64,000 bases of DNA, taken from assembly GCA_963921195.1 (NCBI GenBank), contig OY992537.1, forward strand, positions 181,490,065 to 181,554,064, in the 5' to 3' direction. The first letter of the stretch is position 1. Every line of letters begins with the position of its first letter. Source of the DNA: Pegoplata infirma (Eukaryota; Arthropoda; Insecta; Diptera; Anthomyiidae). The notes under the pieces are model-generated. The model did not search any database. It was not told where the DNA came from and saw only the letters and a list, made by a program, of their open reading frames with translations. Made by a program: the position numbers and the translations under genes. Shown piece after piece: positions 22,301 to 34,300 of this stretch.

Positions 22301-25300
22301 CCCACAATTTAGTTAAATTTAACTAAAATTTGGGAAATTTTCCCAACTTTTAGGAAAAAATTTTAGTTCATGGACTGTTAAATAGGTCATAATTTTCCTT
22401 AAATGGAATTCCCTAATACATGGAAAAAATTCTTAACGCCAAAGAAATTTTCCCTAAATAAATGAAAAAAAATCTTTATTTTTTAAACATATTTCTTAAA
22501 ACAAAATTTAGTTCAAAAAATTCAGTTTTAGGACGTAATTTCCTACCAATTAGTTCATCATATTTATCTTCTTTAATTTGAGGAAGTTTTTTCCACAAGT
22601 TTAGTTAATTTTTCATAACACGAAATTGTTTAGTTGATTTATTTTTTTTTTTTTCATGCTTGCTTGTAGTTCACATTTTGTTTATTATTTGTAGTATATG
22701 AAAAAGAGAGTTTGGTCTTGTATAACAAGTAATAAATTTAATGTTTACATTTTTTTCTACACATGTATGTGTTAGGGAAAAATAATATTTTAATCACAAC
22801 AAAGACTTTGGTTTTGGCGTGTTTTCCCATAGTCTGGGAACAAACGTTAAAGACAAAGTCTGTGTTGTAATTTAACTTTAAAAACTAATGAAATTTATTA
22901 CTTGACCATAAGAAACAAACGTTTTTTTATATTTTAAAAAAAAATGTACATAATGAGAATTCTGTGTGTATTCACATGCTATTCTATAAATAAACCAATA
23001 AAAATAAATATGAAATTAACAAATTTTTAGGAAAAATGTCCTCATCAAAAATGTTTTTTTAACTAAAAAATGGGAAATTTTTTTCCACTTTCAAGTTCAA
23101 ATTGGTCCTAATTTTTAAGAAAAATATGGACTAAAAAGTAGGAATACATGGCAATGGAGCTAAATCATTATCAATTTTCCTTGGATTTAGTTAATTTTCC
23201 CATTTTTTAGTTAGTTTTTTTTCTGAGTGCGTTTCAATACCGGTACGTACCGGTACCGAAGGAAAAGGTTTTTGGATACCGGTATCCGATACCAAAACTG
23301 AGTTTCAGTATTGGAACCGGTATTCAATTTAAAGGATTTTGAAACGGATAACGGTATTGAAAAGGTATCGATTGCCAACATTGAAAAAAATATATGAAAA
23401 TATAAGAAAAAAAACTTATACAATTTTCTTGAAAAAATAATGATAGCAAGCTATTTCTGTATAATTACAAAATAATCTGCTAAAAATATATTCAAAAATA
23501 TTATGAAATTCAGCAAACAGAATCACTAAAAACTCAGTAAAATATCTGTTTTTTTGTAAAACTGAATAACAGAGATTTTAGTAAAAATATCAATTTTAGC
23601 AGACAAATCTGCTGAAAGTTTGCTAAATCAAATTTAAAGTTGCTTTACAGATTTTTTAAAAGAGTTTTTCTTTTGAGTGCAGTTGTAAATGCTACATTAC
23701 GTGTGCTAAAAAATCCAATTAAATATTTTTTTTCGAAGTCATCCATTTCTTCCGCGTCATATCGCCACTTTTTGGAACTTTCTGGAAACTTGCGAAAAAT
23801 TTCCTAACAAAATTTTTTTTCTGTAGAATCGAATGGCAAAAAAAAAATAAAATTAGTTCAGCCGTTTTTGCTTCGCAGAAAAATGGGGTCAAAGTCCTGG
23901 GTTTAAACCGCGGAGAGGCACAGGAAGATGTTGGAATTTTTCAAAAACAAAATACGCTTTTATTTTTATAGAAAAACACCCTTCTAAAAGTGATATCAAA
24001 AAATCCAAAGAAATAAGGCATTGAAAATCCTACTCTAATATACAAAGTTAAATAATAAATTAGTTCAAGGTATTGTTAAAAAATATTCAATTACTCATAT
24101 AAAATTTTCTAAACTTATTAAAAATTTATAATAAGAAAAACAAAAAAAAAAATAAATATTAAAGGTATTCTTGGTGTGCAAGGTTAATAAAAAAAGTGTG
24201 ACCCTAACTCAATACTTTAACTATAAGCACCATATGTTTGAAATCCCAAAATGAAAAACAAAAAATTACATTTTTTTTTGGAAATCCCAAATTTGGGTCA
24301 ATGTCCAATAGAATAAATATTAAACCCCAAACTAAATCAATACCACAGTATTGGGGTATACTCACATTGTCATTGCGTGTGTAACACATCGAAATATCGG
24401 TCAAGGACTCCATAAAGTATATACATATATTTTTGATTCTTGATCGATTCTTAGACTTTCACGCGGTGACCGACCGTCCATCTGTAGAAACCACGATGCA
24501 GTCCAAAACAAAACAGTTGCCCCCAGAAGTTTGGCACGAAATTGTCTTATGTTGCTGGTTCGGTCAAGTTCGTAAACGGACAAGTTGCTCCTTGAAGAAT
24601 TAAAGAAATCTCAAAAAAACACATGTTTTTGTATATAAACAAATACTTAGACAAAAAAAATATTGTGGTTTTCTGAAGGTTTTTTGGTTCTTCTAGGGGA
24701 AACTTTTTTCTACCTGGTCCGATTTGGTCCATTTACGAACTTCACCGAACCAGTTACGTAAAACTTATTGATGCCAAACTTCAGGAGGGGTAGATTTTTT
24801 TGGTTTGGACTGCATTGTGGTCTCTACAGACGAATGGGAGCTAAAATCATTTCTATGTCATATGAAGTTCATCGTCCTGCACTTGGACCATGGGGATTAG
24901 GAAATAATATTTTTTTCGGCCCAAAATTTTATTTTATTAATGCATGTTGGAGGGTATAAAAGATTCGGCTCAACCAAACTTAACACTCTTACTTGTTTAT
25001 TTTCTTTTTAACCTCTTTCGAACACGCACTATTTAAAAAATGTTTAGATTTTAGTTTTAGATGCATAAAAGGGTGGAGCAAATTAATAAGGAGAAGATTT
25101 TTCGATTTCGCTTATCGTCGGGGTTCCATTCTGGTTAATTTTTTTTCTGAGTACAAGAAAATACGAGCAAATTACTAAATTATTATGAAATAAAAAATTT
25201 AAATTCGAAAAAAAAAAAACGAAAAACACATGTCTGAATTTTTTTGTGTATGTAGAAAGACAAACATTAAACTTTCAAAAAAAAAAAACTTAAAAAAAAT

Positions 25301-28300
25301 GGACGAATTTTTGATAAATTGATTTTTTTAAAAAATGGAAAATTTCAGAACAGATTCTGAAAATTTTCCAAAAAAAAACCTTAGTCTATAGAACATACAA
25401 AATTATACAAGAATGTAAATTTTTGAGATTATGGTGCATTCCGTTTTAATTTGATAAATATTTAAACAAGGCAACTCGGCACAAATTTGACCATTTCTCC
25501 AATATTTGACCAAGCCCAGTTTTTGAAAAATTCAAAAACACATTTTTTTAGTTCCGTATAGGGCTATCCATAGAACCTATTCAGAAATGTACGGTACACA
25601 TGTGTTTTTTCGCTGGCCATTTGCCTCATGTATGTCGAAGGTCTATGTCCTCACATAAACACCCCATAAATTTTCAGATTTTTTTTGATCACCCGTTCAA
25701 AAGATATCGAATTTTTAAAAATTGGTAATTTGTTTCTTTACTCAAACTTCTATTCCTCATAACTTCTTCAATAATAGTCCAAATTTCATTTTTTTTTTCA
25801 AAATTTTTGTTTTTTTTACGTATTTTTGAAAAAAAAAAAAAAATCCCAAAAAATTCTTAAAAGCGCTCTAGTATGCGATTTTTAAGTTTTAAAATTTAAA
25901 TCTCATTTTTGAAAATGTTTGTACTCTTCGATTGTTTTGAAATTTTTTTGTGTAAAACTTTTATCGATTTTAAAAATTTTTTGCCCAGGAGGATCGTGGG
26001 ATAACGATTATTACTATTTTTTAAAATTTTTGGAAAAAAAATTATTGTAATTTTCCAATCTTAAAATCATTTATACTGCTCCAATGGTGCGTCTTAGAGG
26101 GGTCATTTATAAGACCGACCCCCATTAATTTTTACGTCTTAACATTTCTTTGGAACAAACTAATACCCTATCTCCAATTTCTAAGGGGGCTCCCACACAA
26201 AACGACATTTTTTAAAATTTGCTTCAACCGCTCTAACTGCCCTAATAGTGCCCTTAGAGCAACAAAATGTATGACCGACCCACAATATTTTTTAATTCAA
26301 ACGTTTTCTCTGAGCACACCTACCCTCTATCTTTAACTGTTAAGGCGGTCCCCATACAATTTTTTTATTTTTTGTAAATTTATTTTATTTAATCAGCTTC
26401 TACCTGACTAATGGTGCGTCCGACCCCCATTTATTTTTACAATACAACATTTTTTTAAAACAAACCTACGCCCTATCTCCACTCCCTAAGTAGGCTCCCA
26501 TACAAATAACAGTTGGAGCAAATTTTATGAAAATGTAATTTTGAATTTAAGCCCACTTAGGGAGTGGAGATAGGGCGTAGGTATGTTTTAAAAAAATTTT
26601 GTAGGGTAAAAACAAATGGGGGTCGGTCTCACTAATGACCCTTCTCGGTCGCACCATTGGACCGGTAGAAGCTGATTAAATAAAACAAATTTACAAAAAA
26701 TAAAAAAAATTGTGGACTAAAATTGTGGACTAAAAAAATATTGTGGGTCGGTCATACATTTTGTTGTTCTAAGGGCACTATTAGGGCAGTTAGCGCGGTT
26801 GGGGCAAATTTAAAAAATATCGTTTTGTGTGGGAGCCCCCTTAGAAATTGGAGATAGTGTATTAGTTTGTTCCAAAGAAGTGTTAAGACGTTAAAATTAA
26901 TGGGGGTCGGTCTTATAAATTACCCCTCTAAGACGCACCATTGGAGCAGTAGAAATGATTTTAATATTGGAAAATTATAAAAAAAATTTTCAAAAATACT
27001 AATAATCGTTATCCCACGATCCTCCTGGGCAAAAAATTTGTAAAATCGATAGAAGTTTTACATAAAAAAATTTCAAAAAAATCGAAGAGTACAAACATTT
27101 TCAAAAATGAGATTTAAATTTTAAAACTTAAAAACTGCATACTTGGGCGCTTTTAAGAATTTTTTGGGATTTTTGTTTTTAAAAGTACGTAAAAAAACAA
27201 AAATTTTGAAAAAAAAAATTTGAAATTTGGACCATTATTGAAGAAGTAATTAGTAAAAGAAGTTTGAACAAACTACGGCGTACGGACATAGCGCCCAAGG
27301 TCTTATCGCCCAAAACCGTAAATGTCATATCGCCCAAGCTGAAACATATAGCCCAATGGTTCCCAACCTTTGATTCTCGCCCCACTGGGGGGCAATTTGA
27401 AGGTTCCAGGGGGGCAACGAGCAAATTTTAAAGATTTTGTTTTTAGTCAAAGTAACTAAAAAAAATATCTTTTTCGTAAAATTAACTACAAAAACTATTT
27501 TTTTAGCAAAATTAACTACAAAAAAATTCTTAATTGTTTAAAATTGTTACTTAAAACTTAGTTTAAATGTTTATTTTACTAAAACTTTGCTAAGACAGTA
27601 GTAATTTTTGATTAGAAACAAAAATTAGATAAATTATAAAATTTTTCTTGAATGTAGGGGGGACAAGGCAATTTTTTTAACTTAAAAGTGGGGCGTGGCG
27701 TAAAAAAGGTTGGGAACCATTGATATAGCCCAAAATGATAGGTCTAAAAATGTTATTCCTCCCAAAACAAAATTGTCAAAAAATCCAAAATATTTTTTTT
27801 TTGGCGAAATGTCGCAATTATGACTTCTATGATTTGTTTTTTTATAATAAAGGTTATCTGCGAAGCCGTCCTTCGGCCGGGCTTAGGGATTACATACTCC
27901 ATGCATTAAACCCACCCTCTCTGCAAACCAAAGCTATTTTGGATATCAGGCCTTTTTGAAGCATAACAACTTAGCAAAATTTTCTGTTCCAAATAATCGG
28001 TTCCGGAAGGCATCAAACTACTCTGCAACCGGTTCTACTTAACATTCCAGAATCAATGATTTTTGTTTGAAATTGTCCCGAAAGCAATCGTTTTTTAGAG
28101 CAAGTAGTTTTTTTTGAAAAAAAAAAAAAATTACATAGAAAATGTTGTTGTGATTACCGTAGAATGTATTCAAGAATCTATTGAACAAGGAATTTGTTCC
28201 AAAAAATTTTCCTGGGAAATTTGATAGCGTAAAGACCTGCTACCCTAGAAAACTTTATTTTGCGGAGAGAGTGGGTTTAATGCATGGATTTTGTAATCCC

Positions 28301-31300
28301 TAAGCCCGGCCGAAGACCGGCTACGCATAAAAACTTTAAAATATTGTGTTCAAAAAACAATACTGGTGAGTCTTATGATTATTTTTTTGGGCACTATGAC
28401 ATTTTATAAATTCAACATTTTGATATTTGGGTAATATAACATTTTTGATAATTTATATTTATTTAAAGAAAATTGTTAAAATACCCAAAAATAATGGCCA
28501 TATCCTCCAAAAAATTTTGCAACAACAACTAACACACATTTTTTTTGGGTCGAATGACTTTTTTAAATTGGGCGATATGCACTTGGGCGCTATGTCCGTA
28601 CGCCACAAACTACCAATTTTTAAAAATTCGATATTTTTTGAACGGGTCATAAAAAAATCTGAAAATTTACCACGAAGGAGTTTTCGAAGGGTACTAAAAA
28701 CTGTAGATAAATTGGGAAAATCTAAAAAAAAAATTTTTCAAAGTGTCCGATTTGACATGGAATGCCCCATATATTTTAAGTTTCGGGCAAATCGGTTGAT
28801 AAGGGTTAGAATACCTCCCTTCTTAGCTAAGATTACGTTATTTTTTCAGCAAAAAAATTATAAAAAATATTTTTTTGCCAAGAAAAAAAAAAGCAGAAAA
28901 AAAATTTAATTTTTGTGCAGCCAAAAAAGCATTTCAGACCAAAAAAAAAGTTTAAATTTATTTTTTTTTTGACTTTGTTTCGGAGCTTTCCGATTTAAAG
29001 TTAAAAGAGAATCCCAAAGATATTGCCCCACAGGTCCAATATTGTTATACCCTTCAACCACAGTGTGGGGCAAACTCATTTTGTTTGTAACGCATCGAAA
29101 TATAGCTCTGTTACCCCAAAAAAGCAACTGTTGCGATCCTGACGCTAAGCAAAATCTAAAATAAAAAAAATTGCTCCTCCCTAATGAATTAAAAACCCAA
29201 TGACAAAAGGAAAGGGAGTGTCTTAAGAAAGTATACAAAATTCATGTCATTAGGTCACCTTGAGCATTTTATTTAATATTTGAAATGACCTAGTGTCAAT
29301 ACCATTAATGATGCACTGTGGTCCTTGTAATTTTTAAGAAAAACTGGGTCGTTGGTCTGTGTTTTATTAAGGTGGGGTTGGTTTGAAAAAAAAAAAAAAT
29401 CCCTTAACTGTGTTCTTTTTTAATATATTTTTCCTTTCTTTTTTTCCAGTGGCAAAATCGAACCAAAAGTAATGTATATTTAATATATCGCTGGTTTTTG
29501 GGTTTATTTTTTACTGCCGTAGTCATCGTTTCCATGCTTGATGAAGACCCTAATCAAGATCCAAATTTTTGGTTGTATTTTATTTATATGACCAATTGGG
29601 GTATAATGTTGTGCATGTTAACAAATTTATATGCTGCGATTTTAGTAACAATATGGCATTTTCATCCAGAATATGCGGGTAAGTATGATTAAATAACAAT
29701 AAAAAAGGACATAAACAAATTTTGGGACATGATTTCCTTAAGAATCCTTTCTAATCTGAGACTTTTTCTATAGGAAAAATGTCTTAGAATCTGAGACTTT
29801 TTCGGTAAGAAAAATGTCTCAGGATCGGAGACTTTTTCTGTAGAAAAACTGTTTCAGAATCTGAGACTTTTTCTGTAGGAAAACTGTCTCAGAATCGGAG
29901 AATTTTTCTGTAGGAAAAATGTCTTAGATTATAAAACTTTTTCTATAGGAACAACGTCATAGAATGTGAGTCTTTTTCTATAGGAAAAATTTCTCGAAAC
30001 CTGAGACTTTTTCTATAGGAAAACTGTTTTAGAATCTGAGACTTTTTCTATAGGAAAAGTGTCTCAGAATCTGTCTCAGAATCTAAGACTTTTTCTATTG
30101 GAAAAATGTCTCAGAGTCTGAGACTTTTTCTATAGGAAAAATGTCTCAGAATCTGAGACTTTTTCTATAGGAAAAATGTCTCAGAATCTGAGACTTTTTC
30201 TATAGGAAAAATGTCTCAGAATCTGAGACTTTTTCTATAGGAAAAATGTCTCAGAATCTGAGACTTTTTCTATAGGAAAAATGTTTCAGAATCTGAGACT
30301 TTTTCTATAGGAAAAATGTTTCAGAATCTGAGACTTTTTCTATAGGAAAAATGTTTCAGAATCTGAGACTTTTTCTATAGGAAAAATGTCTCAGAATCTG
30401 AGACTTTTTCTATAGGAAAAATGTCTCAGAATCTGAGACTTTTTCTATAGGAAAAATGTCTCAGAATCTGAGACTTTTTCTATAGGAAAAATGTCTCAGA
30501 ATCTGAGACTTTTTCTATAGGAAAAATGTCTCAGAATCTGAGACTTTTTCTATAGGAAAAATGTCTCAGAATCTGAGACTTTTTCTATAGGAAAAATGTC
30601 TCAGAATCTGAAACTTTTTCTATAGGAAAAATGTCTCAGAATCTGAGACTTTTTCTATAGGACAAAAAAGTATAACTAAAGTTATTAACTATACTGTCTT
30701 TTACTTTCTAATTACAGATAAACTTTTAAATTTAGAATCTTTAACAAGTCCTTTTCGTATATACTGGGCCATGCATATAACAACTTTGGTAGTCTCAATT
30801 GCAATAACCATTATCTACTGGAGTTTATTGTATGACGGTAAGTACCGAATTACTAAACACCCTCTTGAATATTTCGAAAACTTTAAAATTTTATTTTAAT
30901 CGGAATCTATTTTAGCCAATGAAAGTACTTTAGATGCTACAAATATTTTGACACATGCTTTCAATTCCATATGCATGTTTGTGGATTTACTTATTGTTGC
31001 TCATCCCTTGAGACTATTACACATGTTTTTACCAGTATCCTTTGGTTTGTTTTATTCCTTCTTTTCCGTTATTTATCACTTGTGTGGTGGTCATAACAAG
31101 TAAGTTTTTTTATATTTTCCTATTTGGTTTTTATTTTTTTTTATATTAATAGCACCATTTCCAAAGTTTTAGAGAAATCTGAAAATTAAAAAAAAAAAAT
31201 ATTTTTTATCAGAAATTAATATTTAGGAAAATTCATTAAAATCAGTAAAAGTGTTGTAAATCTTTTATACACACAAAAAAAAATTGTCAAGTTACTAATA

Positions 31301-34300
31301 AAAGTCTCGTAATCCTATTTAACCATTATTTGACAGTTTTTCTTGTCTTTAAACAAAAAAATTTTAATCGAAATTATTTTTTTTTTATAATTTAACATTT
31401 TTTTTTTTTGTAATTTTACAAATTTCCAAGAAAATTTTACAAAAAAATCTAGTAAATTCACAAGAATTCCTTGTTAATTTTATTGCGCAAAAAATTTGTA
31501 AATTAACAATTTTATTTGTAAAAATCTTATATAATTACAAAAAACCCGTAATTTTTACTAGGAATTCTCGTAAAATAGAAGGTAGCAAAAAATCTAGTGA
31601 AGTTACGAAACCACCTTGTAATTTTTATCGTATAAAAAAATTTGTAAATTTACAATTTTATTGGTAAAAAGCTTGTAAAATAACAAAATTATTGGTAAAA
31701 AGCTTGTAAAATTACAAGAAATAATTGTCAAATAAGAGGTAGCAAAAAATAAAAGTTACAAGTTTTTCTTCAAGTTTTTTTTAATGTACACTGAAAGAAT
31801 TTTGTTCATTACGGCTATGAAAACATACATTGATTCTATGAAAAAATCATTAGAAGTGAGCCAATGATGCCCTTCATAGGATCTATGAATCAAATTCATA
31901 GAAACCAGAAACCTATGAAAAAGTTCATAGGCTATGGAAAAAAAAATTTATTATTCAATTCTATTTTTATTTATTTTATTATTTCAATTTTATTTTTTTA
32001 TATTTTATTTGTATTTATTTTTATTATTTTATTTATTTACAATTTTCTATTTTTAAAAATGTATATGTTTTATTAACTTATCCCCACCCAGATTCGAACA
32101 GAGAACCTTTTGTTCGTGAAGCTTAGTCTCTAGCCCAATGGTTCCCAACCTTTTTTCGCCACGCCCCACTTTTAACTTTAAAAAATTGCCTTGTCCCCCC
32201 ACACTGAAGAAAAATTTGTTAATTTTTCTAATTTTTATTTCTAATGAAAAATTACTACTGGTTTAGCAAAGTTTTTGTAAAATAAACATTTAACTAAGTT
32301 TTTGGTAAAAGTTTCAAGCAATTTACAAAATTTTTGTAGTTAATTTAGCTAAAAAAAATATTTTTGTAGTTAATTTGACTAAAAAAAATCTTTAAAATTC
32401 GCTCGTTGCCCACCTGGAACCTTCAAACTGCCCCCCAGTGGGGCGAGAATCAGAGGTTGGGAACCATTGCTCTAGCCACTTAGCTAAATTATATAAACAA
32501 GTAACAACACTTAAAATCAAATTTGATTAGTATATTGAGTTTGTGTTTTTGCTCTGTCACAATGCTCTGCCAAAAGCTGTGTGTGTGTTTGTAGAAAACA
32601 AATATTTTGTGTATTTACAAAAATGAAGCGTTATAAAACCAAGCGTTAGTTGGCGAGATTTTTCTTCTTTGATGGCGCTGATAGCTAAGGCGTCGACAAT
32701 TACCACTTCAACCGGTTGGTCTTGGGTTCGAGCCCCGGTCAGGGCAGCAATGATATTTTTTTTTAATGTTTTTTTTATTTTTTTTATTTTTTTAATAAAT
32801 TTATTCAACTATTTTAATTATTGTAACATTATTTTAATTATTAAAAAAATTAAAAAGCATATTGATGGCATTTTCTTATATGAATGACATTCATTAATTC
32901 TAAGAATTTTTTCTATGAATTTAACAAAATATATGAAATATTTCAGAATACTAATAAATATTCATTCAGCCATTGAATTATTTCATAGATTCTATGAATT
33001 TGGTTTTATGAAATTTGTTCATAGATATAATGAACAATAACTCTTTCAGTGTACCCTCTAAAATGTAAATAAAACATGTAAGAAAATTGTAGTCGGTCAG
33101 GACGACTATGTAATACCCTACACCAGTGTTTTTCGGAATATGGACCCAAGTTCGAAACATGAATTGAATGGATCTATTTTCTGCTAGAGTGAATCAGCCT
33201 AGAAAACACACGTAGGCTTCGTTTTGTTGCTAATAGACTGATTTAAGAAAATATCGGGCCGAATTTCATTATGGGGACTAAGTCCATTGAGTGTCCCTTA
33301 TTTTGGAAATGTTAAGACGGTACCCACTATTGGTTTTTTATTTGACTTGAATATATTTAACTCATTTTCCATACAAATAAAAAAAAAATCAAAATATTTC
33401 CTTCTCTTGGATGTTATTTCTGCTGGAGTATCCTTTATGTCAAATTTTGAGATTCTAGGGTTTTTAGTTCAATATTTAACCATTTGACCTTTTTGATCCC
33501 TAAGAATTAAATTCTAGAATTAAAATATCACGCTTCTTGTGATATTGTTTCAGGAAATATTAAAAGTACCAAATGTACATTTTTTTTAACTCTTTTACGG
33601 CCTTAGAAACATAATTTCCAAGAAATAATTTTTTCAAAATGTTTTTTACATTCAAGATATCAAGTGCATGTAGTCATTATTTCAGAAAAATAAAAATAAC
33701 CAAAATTACACTCTTTAACACCTTTAACAAGGGAAGTATCTCAACCGTTATGAACCGATTTGCACGAAACGTGAAATATATATAAAAGAGACAATTCTAA
33801 GGTTGGGGTGTCTCGGTTTATCGGCCATATCGGAGATTTAGGGGTTCAAAACATGGGTCAAAAAATTGCAAAAAAATCGTTTTTTGGATTTTTCAGCCAT
33901 TTCTTTCTAAGAAACTATATGATGTTTACATGAGATGAAAGGATTTTTTAATGCCTATCCAACGGTAGCATAACCTTGTAAAAATTCGGCTTTGTAAAAT
34001 ATTTTTTTCATGAAAATGTGTAAACTTTTGGGGGGTATTTATATGAAGACATAGACCTACGATATCCATATGAATACGAAATAATCTTTATTAAATTTAA
34101 GTCGACACGTATTTTGCGCTAGACGATATTCCTGTTAGTTCGGGAGTTATCGAAATTTTTCCGAAGGTCCTCTTTGTTTCATAAGGGAACAACGAAATTC
34201 TTAAGCACTGATATGGCCGATAAGCCGAGGCAACCCAACCTTAAAATCTTCTCTTTTGTATATATTTTAAGTTTCAGGCAAATCGGTTCATAAGGGTTGA

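Larger units (their letters stand above)
25650..28665. repeat. Kilobase foldback (palindromic) element split by a Mutator-like insertion
   Basis: Left arm about 25650-26497 and right arm about 26549-27276 continuing at 28614-28665 are inverted copies around a ~50-bp spacer. Paired landmarks include CCCAGGAGGATCGTGGGATA / TATCCCACGATCCTCCTGGG, CGCCCTATCTCCACTCCC / GGGAGTGGAGATAGGGCG, and the ATTACC...TTTGATCACCCGTTCAAAA arm resumed after 28613. The break in the right arm is exactly the insertion 27277-28604. Confidence 0.85.
31789..33051. mobile_element. TA-flanked TIR element carrying tRNA-like pair, copy 1
   Basis: Ends CACTGAAAGAATTTTGTTCA and GAACAATAACTCTTTCAGTG, flanked by TA (31787-31788, 33052-33053). 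1263 bp, or about 921 bp without the hAT MITE at 32136-32469. Both arms are rich in TTCATAGAATCTATGAA words. In the centre a reverse tRNA-like and a forward tRNA-like sequence face away from each other. Copy 2 is at 35280-36262. Confidence 0.85.

Noticed and set aside
28427..28909. 160-codon plus-strand ORF
   Set aside because: It runs from the Mutator-like element across its target site into a Harbinger fragment; the product is low complexity and crosses insertion borders.
29748..30662. CRISPR array
   Set aside because: Units are contiguous 35-bp monomers without unique spacers, in an intron of a eukaryotic gene.
32673..32748. Canonical tRNA gene
   Set aside because: A and B boxes are good but acceptor pairing is imperfect and the D/anticodon arms do not fold convincingly; it repeats inside a transposon family.
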